Positions 6,846-13,904 of a DNA stretch of 13,947 bases are shown here, in pieces. The DNA comes from Candidatus Fermentibacterota bacterium (GTDB lineage Bacteria; JAFGKV01): NCBI GenBank assembly GCA_016928395.1, contig JAFGKV010000137.1, positions 1 through 13,947 on the forward strand. The letters run 5' to 3'. A model generated the notes under the pieces. That model made no database searches. It was not told the origin of the DNA and saw only the letters and a program-made list of their open reading frames with translations. A program made the position numbers and the translations under genes. The first letter of the stretch is position 1. Every line of letters begins with the position of its first letter.

Positions 6846-7982
6846 CTACTTCACCACAATCGGATGGCTGACGCTCCCCGAGGCCGTGGTGGCGCGCAGC
6901 ACATACGAGCCCGCAGCCAGACCATTACGCGACAGGTCGAACATACAGGAACCGGCGACAACATGCCGCTCACAGACAGCGCTGACCTGGCGACCCTGCA
7001 GGTCATAGAGGCTGACGCTGAGTCTGCCGCTGTGGGGAATGTCGAGCTGGATCTGAGCGGCGTCCTCAATGGGACTCGGTGCCACCGAGAGGGCGAGCCC
7101 TGAGGGCAAGCCGGCCGGGACCAGCACAGTAACAGGGCCGTGCATGGCAGTGGTTCCCTCAAAGTCAACCTGCTCCAACCAGTAGCGATAGGTCATACCC
7201 TGTGAGACCGTACGGTCGACGAAAGAGTATGTATGTGGGGTAGAGGCGGTACCGGCACCAGAGATCATCTCTGTGCTGACGGTCGTGAGTTCGCCGGAGC
7301 CAAGACCGCGGAGAATATTGAAGCCAAGGTTGTTGAGCTCTGAGGCGGTGCTCCAGGTCAGTTGGACCTCCGCGGGTGTCGCCGAGGCCGAGAACGACGC
7401 CAAATCCACAGGAACCGCGCCACCGGCATTATGGATCACTGCAGTGTTGGAGCTGGTCCTGACGTAACCGTTGTCGATGTACAGAACGTTCGCGCCCTCG
7501 CCGCTGTAGATTCGGGCCTCCACGACGAAACCCTCGTCATCGCCGCTGTTAACGAAAATCCACTGGAAGGAGAGTTCGTTCCAGCCAGTGCCATCCGAGT
7601 ATGTTGAGCTACCGCCAGCAGAGCCCGTGTAGGACATAACATCGGTATTGTTGGTGTAGTGGGCCCAGATGCGGCCGCTCGGATTGGCACCCGGGGTGAC
7701 GTCATAGACGTAGAAGCTGGCGTCAATGGTATCACCGTCTGCGCAGTCGGTGATCCACCAAATGTAGGCTTGCGGAGTGCCGCTCAACGGGTCCTCCCAG
7801 AACTTCAGACTGCGCACGCCGCTCTGGGCCTGTTCAGCAGAGTTCTCGAGAAGGGCGTTGCCATTGGTACCCAATGCCGTAGACAGACCGTCTTCCCAGT
7901 CGAAGGTCATACTCTGCTGGGCGACGGCGACAGCACTGCAGACGATCAGTGCGACCATTGACAATAGTACGCGCGCGCTCAC
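6846..7982 (-). CDS. Secreted protein with jelly-roll-like N-domain and type IX/FlgD-like C-terminal domain (copy A)
   Basis: This is a 378-residue paralogue of the gene at 5373-6515, with the same domain order. The start is GTG at 7982: AAGGAGG (7994-7988) lies 5 bases before it, exactly as in copy B, and the protein then begins in register with copy B. The signal peptide (VSARVLLSMVALIVCSAVAVA, first residue Met) is followed by 'QQSMTFDWEDGLSTALGT'. The N-domain carries 'WWITDCADGDTIDASFYVYDV', 'SGRIWAHYTNN' and 'GDDEGFVVEARIYS'. The linker is 'AVPVDLASFSA...STASELNNLGFNILRG'. The C-terminal sorting-like domain has 'VSLYDLQGRQVSAV' and ends 'PIVVK'. The N-domain is far better conserved between copies than the C-terminal domain. 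Its function is unknown; carbohydrate or surface binding is the best guess from fold type. Confidence 0.8.
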   Translation of the reverse strand: MSARVLLSMVALIVCSAVAVAQQSMTFDWEDGLSTALGTNGNALLENSAEQAQSGVRSLKFWEDPLSGTPQAYIWWITDCADGDTIDASFYVYDVTPGANPSGRIWAHYTNNTDVMSYTGSAGGSSTYSDGTGWNELSFQWIFVNSGDDEGFVVEARIYSGEGANVLYIDNGYVRTSSNTAVIHNAGGAVPVDLASFSASATPAEVQLTWSTASELNNLGFNILRGLGSGELTTVSTEMISGAGTASTPHTYSFVDRTVSQGMTYRYWLEQVDFEGTTAMHGPVTVLVPAGLPSGLALSVAPSPIEDAAQIQLDIPHSGRLSVSLYDLQGRQVSAVCERHVVAGSCMFDLSRNGLAAGSYVLRATTASGSVSHPIVVK

Positions 7983-7987
7983 GGACA

Positions 7988-7994
7988 CCTCCTT
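7988..7994 (-). promoter_or_regulatory. Ribosome binding site of secreted protein A
   Basis: AAGGAGG on the minus strand, 5 bases before GTG 7982. This choice makes both paralogues start at the same place and drops an 11-codon extension. Confidence 0.75.
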
Positions 7995-8086
7995 GACGTT
8001 GACGAGCAGAACCACGACCCGCCCTGGCGGACCCCGAGACCACGCACCTCCGGGACCTATGGCAGGCCGACACGCGACCTGAGTGA

Positions 8087-8116
8087 CATGTATGCCCCTG
8101 GATGATGGTCTGTCAA
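8087..8116 (-). promoter_or_regulatory. Promoter-like element of secreted protein A
   Basis: TTGACA (minus strand, 8116-8111), 18 bases, then TACATG (8092-8087) within CATACATG. It matches the element before copy B. The leader would be about 100 bases. Close to each start codon both leaders share GGTTCT, then GTCAAC (AGAACC at 8008-8013 and GTTGAC at 7998-8003 on the plus strand), then AAGGAGG. Confidence 0.45.
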
Positions 8117-8224
8117 GGGATCGTTCCGGTTCTCGGAGGCAGCCTGCCGAGATAGCCAGTGGAATTGCCCGGAATGACCGGTCAAAGGGTACACCACTGC
8201 GGGGCGGCTGCTGCCGTCTGGTCG

Positions 8225-10180
8225 TCAGGGCGCCGTATCGGCGTGCGGTACGTCGGCAGCGCCCAGACTCCGGCGCATCAAGGCCACGGATGGGCTCTGG
8301 CTCTCCACCGCCTCGGACCGACGGATGAAGTCTGTCGCGAGGGCCGTATCTCCCCGGGCCATTGCAAGAGCAAACCCAATGCTCAATGCGCGAAGGTCGA
8401 GCGGCATGATGGAGAGGTACTGATCAAGCCGCGTCTGGGCCTCGCGGAACCTGCGAGCCTCGAAGTGGCCGGCCACGGAGTACCACAGCAGCTCCGGATG
8501 GACCGGATTCACTCGCAAACCATCTTCCGCAACCTCCAGGACGGCAGCCCGATCGCCCCGCGCATCTCGCTTCAGGTAGGCCCTCGCCAGAGATGAGTGC
8601 ACTTCAGCCACATTGATCGCTTTTCGTGCGCGAAGGGCCTCCAGTCTCTCGATGGCATCATCAAGGCGGCCCATATCCAGAAGATCCTGCGCGTCGCTGA
8701 GGTCCGCGTAGGCAGCGGTGCCTCGCCGGACTCCGAGATAGTCGACGCTGAGGGCGCCGATCAGAATGGCAGCCGCGCCCGCTCGCAATGCTGCTGCCAT
8801 GCGCCGACGGCAGACAATGCTCTCGTAGATCCTGACCAGGGTGACGGCAGCCCCGATGGCAATGAGTGGCACGAGCGGCACCCGATACCGGCCGGTCACG
8901 AAGAAGGCGACGATGGTCAGAGAGTAGACGGCTAGAACCTGCAGCAGCAGCGACACGAACCGCTGATTGAGGGAGGAATCCGTCGAACGGTGCCCGGAAC
9001 CCGGGCGGTGTAGCAGCTCCGGGAGCCCTACCAGGAACAGTCCCAGCAACAGCCCAAAGGTCACGGGGCTGAAGCGAAGGGCCCAGTATCGCCCGCGACG
9101 CGTCTCCAAAGGTTCATTATTGGGGATCTCCACGCTCCCGATCAGTGCCGCGACTTTTCTCCCGGTCAGTCGCAGCCAATGTCCTGGCTCCTCGATGATG
9201 AAGTTGAGGCCCCGCCGCATCCAATAGTGCGAGATCTCCGATGGCTTGTGTGGGCGGCCCACGTCCCGCTGTGCGATGGCTACGGCATCCTCATACCCTC
9301 CCCACCAGGTATGCCGGGTCCCCGGCACTACGGCCTCGATGCCATTGGACTCTGGGTTATTCCCAATGAAGAAGTTCACCCCTCCCTGGGAACTCACCAC
9401 AACCCAATCCCCGCCGACCACCCGGTTTCGAAGCGTGACTGCCAAGGGAGGCGCCAGGAAACCCGCTGCCAGCAGCAGGGTGAAGCCTCCTCTCCGGCCG
9501 GTCGGCAGCGCACGCACCGACCAGAGAACAATGAATGGGAAAAGGGCCAAGGCATTGGGGCGGGTTATGGAGAGGAGGCCGAAAAGGAGACCCGCCAACC
9601 CAGCCAACGCCGGGTTCATTCTCTGGGCCGACACGAACAGAGCCAGCAAACCCGCCAACAGAAAAAAGACCTCAAGCACCGGCAGCAGGAGTTCGGCGTC
9701 GTAGTAGGTCAACACCCACGAGCACGCGCACAGAAGTCCTGCGGCCAGGCCGACTCTCCCTCCAAGGCAACGCGCCGCTACTGCGTAGGCCAGAACACAC
9801 GAGCACGACCCGATGATGACCTGGATCGCACGAAGCAGCAGCAGGCTCTGGCCGAACAGCCTAAAGAGACCGGCCAGGAAATAGGGGTACAGCGGTGCCC
9901 GGAAGTAGGGCGTGCCCTTGATCTGCTCGTACGGAGGAGTCCAGACGCCGGTGGCAAGGCCCTTGGCCCATTCCACGTGATACTCCTCATCCATATAGAC
10001 GAGGTTGAACTCCGGCTGGCGTGATGCCTCGGCCAGATAGAACCCCCGGAACGCCAGGGCCACCGCGAAGACCAGCACGCCACGGCGCCACTCGAACTCA
10101 AGACTCTTGGAATGCCTGACCTCAGGAAGCGCATTCGGGCTCCTACGAGAGTCTGCCCGCCGTCTGCCGTGGTATGTCAT
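8225..10180 (-). CDS. GT39/PMT_2-type polytopic membrane glycosyltransferase with C-terminal TPR-like region
   Basis: This is a 651-residue protein. After a basic cytoplasmic N-terminus, a helix starts near residue 34. The first periplasmic loop carries the acidic 'YMDEEYHVEWAKG' (D64, E65), followed by 'YFRAPLYPYFLAG' (about 92-104). This is the hallmark of PMT_2/ArnT-like enzymes that move a sugar from a polyprenyl-phosphate donor to a protein or envelope glycan. About ten hydrophobic helices follow up to residue ~490, with the typical loop 'FIGNNPESNG' (271-280) and 'EPGHWLRLTGRK' near 341-352. Residues ~491-625 form helical pairs like TPRs ('LLDMGRLDDAIERLEALRA', 'NPVHPELLW'), expected outside the membrane. 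The ATG has an imperfect AAGGCAGG before it. It lies 48 bases after the L,D-transpeptidase gene, so co-transcription is likely. Acceptor unknown. Confidence 0.85.
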   Translation of the reverse strand: MTYHGRRRADSRRSPNALPEVRHSKSLEFEWRRGVLVFAVALAFRGFYLAEASRQPEFNLVYMDEEYHVEWAKGLATGVWTPPYEQIKGTPYFRAPLYPYFLAGLFRLFGQSLLLLRAIQVIIGSCSCVLAYAVAARCLGGRVGLAAGLLCACSWVLTYYDAELLLPVLEVFFLLAGLLALFVSAQRMNPALAGLAGLLFGLLSITRPNALALFPFIVLWSVRALPTGRRGGFTLLLAAGFLAPPLAVTLRNRVVGGDWVVVSSQGGVNFFIGNNPESNGIEAVVPGTRHTWWGGYEDAVAIAQRDVGRPHKPSEISHYWMRRGLNFIIEEPGHWLRLTGRKVAALIGSVEIPNNEPLETRRGRYWALRFSPVTFGLLLGLFLVGLPELLHRPGSGHRSTDSSLNQRFVSLLLQVLAVYSLTIVAFFVTGRYRVPLVPLIAIGAAVTLVRIYESIVCRRRMAAALRAGAAAILIGALSVDYLGVRRGTAAYADLSDAQDLLDMGRLDDAIERLEALRARKAINVAEVHSSLARAYLKRDARGDRAAVLEVAEDGLRVNPVHPELLWYSVAGHFEARRFREAQTRLDQYLSIMPLDLRALSIGFALAMARGDTALATDFIRRSEAVESQSPSVALMRRSLGAADVPHADTAP

Positions 10181-10228
10181 CAGCCTGCCTTCACGATTCG
10201 CCGGCCTTGATATCCCTGCCGCCGGAGA

Positions 10229-11191
10229 TCAGCGTCCATTCCCGCGAGTATCTCCGCGTTCTTCACACGATGCGTCACCACCTCCTGCGTCACGTGTCGG
10301 TGAGAGAGCACTCTGGATACCTGGCCCGCTCACGCCGTGGATGTTGACCGTCTCGTTACCCTCGGTGCGTGATCCTGGTTTCGGGCCCAAGTGCTGACTC
10401 TGCCCACCGGTTACACTGAGGGTCAGAGCCATGGAATCAACCGCGACGTCCACGGGATGGATAGTGAGATCCAGACGTTGCCCCCACGGAGCGTATGCCA
10501 GGAGTTCCTCCAGATCGCGGTGCTCCATCACAATGCACCCGAAACTCCAGTTCTCGCACGTTGCACACGAGTCGCGCCGTGTCCGCGACGTATGAATCAG
10601 GATCTGCGCCCCCAGAGGCGTATTCTGGGGCGGCGGTACCCCCGCCTGCAGGGCCAACTCGATGTGCCGAAACTCGGTGTACGTCAGCTCACCCGTGAGG
10701 AAACCCCTGAATGCATCCACCCAATTGGGATAGAATACATAGAAGCATGATCCGTATGATGGGCTGACATGCCTCATAATCAGGTAGTTGCCTTCGGGCG
10801 TGCGCTTGTCACCCAGCCGGAGCTTGGCGCCGATGGGTGTGCCGCTGAGCGCCACGGGATAGACCTTCAGAGTATGCCCGCATGCCTCTGCTACCGCCAC
10901 GAACTGAGACTTGTACACGTGCAATCTGGGCGGGCACGCAGCCCACGATGCCCCGACCTGCCCGTAGGCCTCGGCCAGCGTCTTCTCGCGGTCGGCCCTG
11001 ATGGCTCGTTCTACCCAGCCTGAGCGCACCGCGTGGGGTATCACTGTCGTGCGCTCCAGCATCTCCCACGGAATGCCATGGTACAACGATGTGTCTGGAC
11101 GTGCCGCTGCGCTCAAGATTCCCGGCATGCAGCACAACGAACCCACCACGAGCACCGGTATCCGGAAACGGCCCTTCGGGCAGTACACCAT
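10229..11191 (-). CDS. Secreted L,D-transpeptidase (YkuD domain) with a long polar tail
   Basis: This is a 320-residue protein. ATG 11191 is chosen over the frame opening at 11233 because AAGGAG (11201-11196) lies 4 bases upstream and the protein then begins with a signal peptide (basic MVYCPKGRFR, hydrophobic core, 'ILSAAA'). The YkuD core has 'YPVALSGTPIGAKLRLGDKR' then 'TPEGNY' (to residue ~136), His200 in 'LIHTS', and the catalytic block 'NWSFGCIVM' with Ser216, Gly218 and Cys219. Such enzymes make 3-3 crosslinks in peptidoglycan or attach proteins to it from the periplasm. The stretch between the His and the Cys contains an extra CATC. After the domain ends near residue 246, some 75 residues are polar, Gly-rich and domain-free, which is unusual. 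It may be a linker-like tail or the result of a frameshift. It is followed closely by the GT39 gene. Confidence 0.85.
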   Translation of the reverse strand: MVYCPKGRFRIPVLVVGSLCCMPGILSAAARPDTSLYHGIPWEMLERTTVIPHAVRSGWVERAIRADREKTLAEAYGQVGASWAACPPRLHVYKSQFVAVAEACGHTLKVYPVALSGTPIGAKLRLGDKRTPEGNYLIMRHVSPSYGSCFYVFYPNWVDAFRGFLTGELTYTEFRHIELALQAGVPPPQNTPLGAQILIHTSRTRRDSCATCENWSFGCIVMEHRDLEELLAYAPWGQRLDLTIHPVDVAVDSMALTLSVTGGQSQHLGPKPGSRTEGNETVNIHGVSGPGIQSALSPTRDAGGGDASCEERGDTRGNGR

Positions 11192-11195
11192 AGGT

Positions 11196-11201
11196 CTCCT
11201 T
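11196..11201 (-). promoter_or_regulatory. Ribosome binding site of the L,D-transpeptidase
   Basis: AAGGAG on the minus strand, 4 bases before ATG 11191. A 6-bp stem with a 4-base loop (11204-11219, CTGGCT/AGCCAG) lies directly upstream in the leader and could affect access to it. Confidence 0.6.
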
Positions 11202-11243
11202 GGCTGGCTGTGAAGCCAGATGCAAATGATCAAGGGTCACGCG

Positions 11244-11272
11244 AAATACCCGCATGGTGTTGCGCTCGTCAA
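11244..11272 (-). promoter_or_regulatory. Possible promoter of the L,D-transpeptidase/GT39 unit
   Basis: On the minus strand TTGACG (11272-11267), a 17-base spacer and GTATTT (11249-11244) lie about 50 bases before ATG 11191. The -10 is weak. I saw no convincing promoter for the divergent histidine ammonia-lyase gene in the same 163-base gap. Confidence 0.25.
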
Positions 11273-11354
11273 TCCGGCCTTGCACCACAGGCATACTTCG
11301 GTCAACATTGTGGCGATACTCACAGAATCACACGGAACAGGAGTGAGAGTTCCC

Positions 11355-13259
11355 ATGCTCACAGAGATCGCTGTTGATCCCGCATCAATTGCCACCGTTG
11401 CGGTCACAGGCCAGACCCTGACCTTGAGCGAGGTGGTAGCAGTCGCCCGGCACCGAGCCCGGATCCGCCTGGACCCCCAGGCTGCGCGACGAGTTGCCCA
11501 ATCCAGGACAACCGTGGAGAGCCTCGTGCAAAGCGGTCAGAAGGTGTATGGCCTCACCACGGGGTTCGGCTCGCTTCGCGACGTCGCGATACCGGCCTCA
11601 GAAGTGCGGCTTCTTCAGCACAACCTCGTTCGCAGCCATGCCGCGGGCGTTGGTGAGCCGTTGGGAGAAGACATCGTTCGCGCCATGATGCTCCTGCGGC
11701 TGAATACTCTGGCCGCGGGCTACTCGGGCATCCGCGTGGAGACCCTGGAGCGAATCGTCACACTCCTCAATGCCGACGTCTTTCCCTGGGTCCCCTCTCG
11801 CGGATCAGTGGGTGCCTCGGGAGACCTAGCGCCGCTGGCCCATCTGGCTCTGGTCGTGATAGGCGATGCTGCCGGCAGGATATGCAGCCAGGATGCTCCT
11901 TCTGCACCGCTTCGCCAGGGTTCGTATCGAGACCGACCCCGTTTTGAGCACTTTGTCGACCTCAGTCCCGGAGTGCTTGAGCACGCCTGCGGACTGGAGG
12001 CCTACGAGCTGGATGCTAAGGAAGGCTTGGCTCTCACCAATGGCACCCAGCTCATGACGGCGCTGGGAGCCTTGGCCCTCTTCGATGTCCTCACGGCCTT
12101 CGAAGCCTCTGTGGCAGGCGCGGCAGCTAGCCTGGAGGCCATCAAAGGGTGCATGCGGGCCTTCGACCCAAGAGTCGCCCAGCTCCGCCGCATGGTCGAA
12201 CAGGGCCAGGTCGCTGCGTGGCTTAACCTCCTGATGGGCGGCAGTACCATCATCTCCGGACGCGCCTACCTTCCCTACTTGAACAGGGTTCGCTCACATA
12301 TCACCGGTGTGATGGCCTCCGGTCCACCTCACTCCGTTGCAGACACCCTCACCGCCGCCGAAGCACAATGCACGATCGCCCTGGACGTAGCGGGCCGTGG
12401 GGAATCGCCGGGGGACAATGTCCGCGAGATCTCACGGCTCTTGGCACAGGCCATGGGCGAGATGGCATCCACGGGGATGGACCGTGAACGAGCCATTCTA
12501 GCGCCCGCTCTGGCCGCCGTGGAGGCCGTCGCCCCTTCCTCGCCGCGGGTTCAGGATGACTACAGCTTCCGGTGCACTCCTCAGGTTCTTGGGAGCGCTC
12601 TGTGGGTCGTGCGGACAGCACTGCAGCGCATATCCAACGAACTGAACGCCGTGACCGACAATCCTCTGGTGTTTCCCGGGGAACTCGGGGAGAACAGCGT
12701 GGTCAGTGGAGGAAACTTCCACGGCCAGCCTATATCCATGGCCATGGATATGGCGGCCATGGCAGCCAGCGAAATCGCCTCCATATCCGAACGGCGGTCA
12801 GCAAAGCTGCTGGACTCAACGTTCAACTACGGGCTTCCTGCGCATCTCGTGCCGCGGAGCGGCCTCAACTCCGGGTTCATGCTGGCGCAGTACACCGCGG
12901 CTGCTCTCGTCTCCGAATCCAAACTCCTCTCCCACCCCGCCAGTGTTGACTCCATTCCCACATGCGAGTCTACCGAAGATCACGTCAGCATGGGGCCTCT
13001 GGCAGGACTCAAGCTCCATCGGGTCGTGGAGAACACGGAGCATGTAGTGGCTATCGAGCTACTTCTTGCCTGCCAGGCTCTGGACATGTGGCAGCCGCTC
13101 AGGCCGGGGCGCGGCGTCGAGGCAGTCCGTCGGTTGGTTCGAGAGTCGGGTATCCCCTTCGTTGAGCACGACGTGCCGCTCTATCCGCTCATGGAGGGAT
13201 GTGTCGCTCTGATCCGAAACCGGAGTATCCACTACGCGTTACAGCGCACCATGAGCTGA
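11355..13259 (+). CDS. hutH: Histidine ammonia-lyase with two insertions
   Basis: This is a 634-residue MIO-family lyase that deaminates L-histidine to urocanate in the cytoplasm, the first step of histidine breakdown. The cofactor triad Ala154-Ser155-Gly156 lies in 'GSVGASGDLAPL'. Compared with Pseudomonas putida HutH (positions from memory), His95 in 'RSHAAG' equals His83, Asn229 in 'NGTQ' equals Asn195, Tyr403 and Arg406 in 'DDYSFR' equal Tyr280 and Arg283, and Glu541 in 'TEDHVSM' equals Glu414. The His and Glu favour histidine over Phe/Tyr. Bacterial HutH is about 510 residues. The extra length comes from ~12 N-terminal residues, ~22 between the MIO and Asn229, and ~89 between Asn229 and Tyr403. 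ATG 11355 is preferred (AGGAG at 11339-11343, 11 bases away); GTG 11343 is an in-frame alternative. No hutU, hutI or regulator is visible. Confidence 0.85.
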   Translation: MLTEIAVDPASIATVAVTGQTLTLSEVVAVARHRARIRLDPQAARRVAQSRTTVESLVQSGQKVYGLTTGFGSLRDVAIPASEVRLLQHNLVRSHAAGVGEPLGEDIVRAMMLLRLNTLAAGYSGIRVETLERIVTLLNADVFPWVPSRGSVGASGDLAPLAHLALVVIGDAAGRICSQDAPSAPLRQGSYRDRPRFEHFVDLSPGVLEHACGLEAYELDAKEGLALTNGTQLMTALGALALFDVLTAFEASVAGAAASLEAIKGCMRAFDPRVAQLRRMVEQGQVAAWLNLLMGGSTIISGRAYLPYLNRVRSHITGVMASGPPHSVADTLTAAEAQCTIALDVAGRGESPGDNVREISRLLAQAMGEMASTGMDRERAILAPALAAVEAVAPSSPRVQDDYSFRCTPQVLGSALWVVRTALQRISNELNAVTDNPLVFPGELGENSVVSGGNFHGQPISMAMDMAAMAASEIASISERRSAKLLDSTFNYGLPAHLVPRSGLNSGFMLAQYTAAALVSESKLLSHPASVDSIPTCESTEDHVSMGPLAGLKLHRVVENTEHVVAIELLLACQALDMWQPLRPGRGVEAVRRLVRESGIPFVEHDVPLYPLMEGCVALIRNRSIHYALQRTMS

Positions 13260-13446
13260 TTCCTTGGCTACCGGCTATCGTGCGATGCGAGGGACAGTCG
13301 GCAGACCGGCTTGAACTAAACGGTAGCTTCACGCAAAGTGGCCCCGGCATCCACGCGCTACCGGACGGGGTCGGCGCTCACCCTGACCGCAAAACGGTGG
13401 TGCGGCGTTCCCACCTGGGGCATGGAAGGAGCGGGTGTGGTGAGTC

Positions 13447-13469
13447 ATCACCCGGCTTGACCGGGTGAT
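13447..13469 (+). terminator. 9-bp hairpin downstream of hutH
   Basis: ATCACCCGG (13447-13455) and CCGGGTGAT (13461-13469) are exact inverse complements around a 5-base loop CTTGA. It lies 187 bases after the hutH stop and lacks a T tract. It may terminate transcription or be half of a paired hairpin element with the one at 13501. Confidence 0.4.
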
Positions 13470-13500
13470 CCAGACATAGGTTCAGATGCTCCTGCCTGAC

Positions 13501-13521
13501 TTGCCCGAACGAGTCGGGCAA
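13501..13521 (+). terminator. 8-bp hairpin, second of a pair
   Basis: TTGCCCGA (13501-13508) and TCGGGCAA (13514-13521) pair perfectly around a 5-base loop ACGAG. Like the hairpin 31 bases upstream it has a five-base loop and a GC core flanked by A/T ends. No T tract follows; the next bases are G-rich. Confidence 0.35.
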
Positions 13522-13578
13522 TGATGGGGGGAGGAGTGGACGTTACACCATGTATCGTCCGGGCGGCCCGGGGCCCCC

Positions 13579-13611
13579 ACTTGTTTGAGGGAACGTGCAA
13601 AGCTCGTGCTC
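13579..13611 (+). repeat. Repeat module, copy 1 (ACTTGTTTGAG, 13 bases, CTCGTGCTC)
   Basis: ACTTGTTTGAG at 13579-13589, preceded by GGCCCCC, is followed after exactly 13 bases by CTCGTGCTC starting at 13603. A second copy with the same spacing begins at 13872. Confidence 0.6.
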
Positions 13612-13625
13612 GACTGCCCCAACTC

Positions 13626-13670
13626 GACGACTACGACTACGATAACGACAACGATGTCGATACCGACGCC
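13626..13670 (+). repeat. Degenerate hexamer tandem array (GAYNNC)
   Basis: After one GAC triplet come seven six-base units of the form GACTAC, GACTAC, GATAAC... up to GACGCC. All begin GA and end C. The array creates artefactual Asp/Tyr/Asn or Thr/Ile runs in short open frames. Confidence 0.65.
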
Positions 13671-13748
13671 GCCCCTACGAGGCAACGGTTCCTCGTCGCA
13701 CTGGGGGGAGCGCCTTCAGGCGCGAAGGGGTGCTTCCCGCGAAGCGTG

Positions 13749-13772
13749 GCCCAGCACCTCTGGATGCTGGGC
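13749..13772. repeat. 8-bp inverted repeat (hairpin)
   Basis: GCCCAGCA (13749-13756) and TGCTGGGC (13765-13772) pair perfectly around an 8-base loop. It directly precedes the heptamer array. It is not linked to any gene end in the window. Confidence 0.5.
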
Positions 13773-13776
13773 GGGC

Positions 13777-13818
13777 CTGATAGCTGAGGGCCGATAGCTG
13801 ACAGCCGACAGCCAACTG
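13777..13818 (+). repeat. Heptamer tandem array (CYGAYAG)
   Basis: Six degenerate 7-base units: CTGATAG, CTGAGGG, CCGATAG, CTGACAG, CCGACAG, CCAACTG. The first five are close to CYGAYAG and the last is diverged. Confidence 0.65.
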
Positions 13819-13871
13819 CCGGCGTATTCTCAACCTTGAAAGACCTGAGTGCCTTCCCCCTCAGAGGCCCG

Positions 13872-13904
13872 ACTTGTTTGAGAGTACATCCTGACCTCGT
13901 ACTC
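13872..13904 (+). repeat. Repeat module, copy 2 (ACTTGTTTGAG, 13 bases, CTCGTACTC)
   Basis: ACTTGTTTGAG at 13872-13882, preceded by GGCCCG, is followed after exactly 13 bases by CTCGTACTC at 13896. It lies 293 bases from copy 1 in the same orientation. The intervening 13 bases differ between copies. Confidence 0.6.

Noticed and set aside
9179-10024. 281-residue plus-strand open frame
   Set aside because: It is antisense to the GT39 membrane protein. Its Gln/Arg/Lys-rich sequence is what hydrophobic codons produce on the opposite strand.
11304-11320. Promoter of hutH (TTGCAC with AACATT or GATACT)
   Set aside because: The hexamers match the consensus poorly and no spacing fits well.
11220-11354. 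45-codon N-terminal extension of histidine ammonia-lyase starting at ATG 11220
   Set aside because: The extension has no similarity to the family. The known HutH N-terminus aligns just after ATG 11355, and the extra part covers the divergent promoter region.
13521-13787. Open frame encoding an Asp/Tyr/Asn run
   Set aside because: The run comes directly from the GAYNNC hexamer array. The frame has no ribosome binding site that fits and no homology I recognise.
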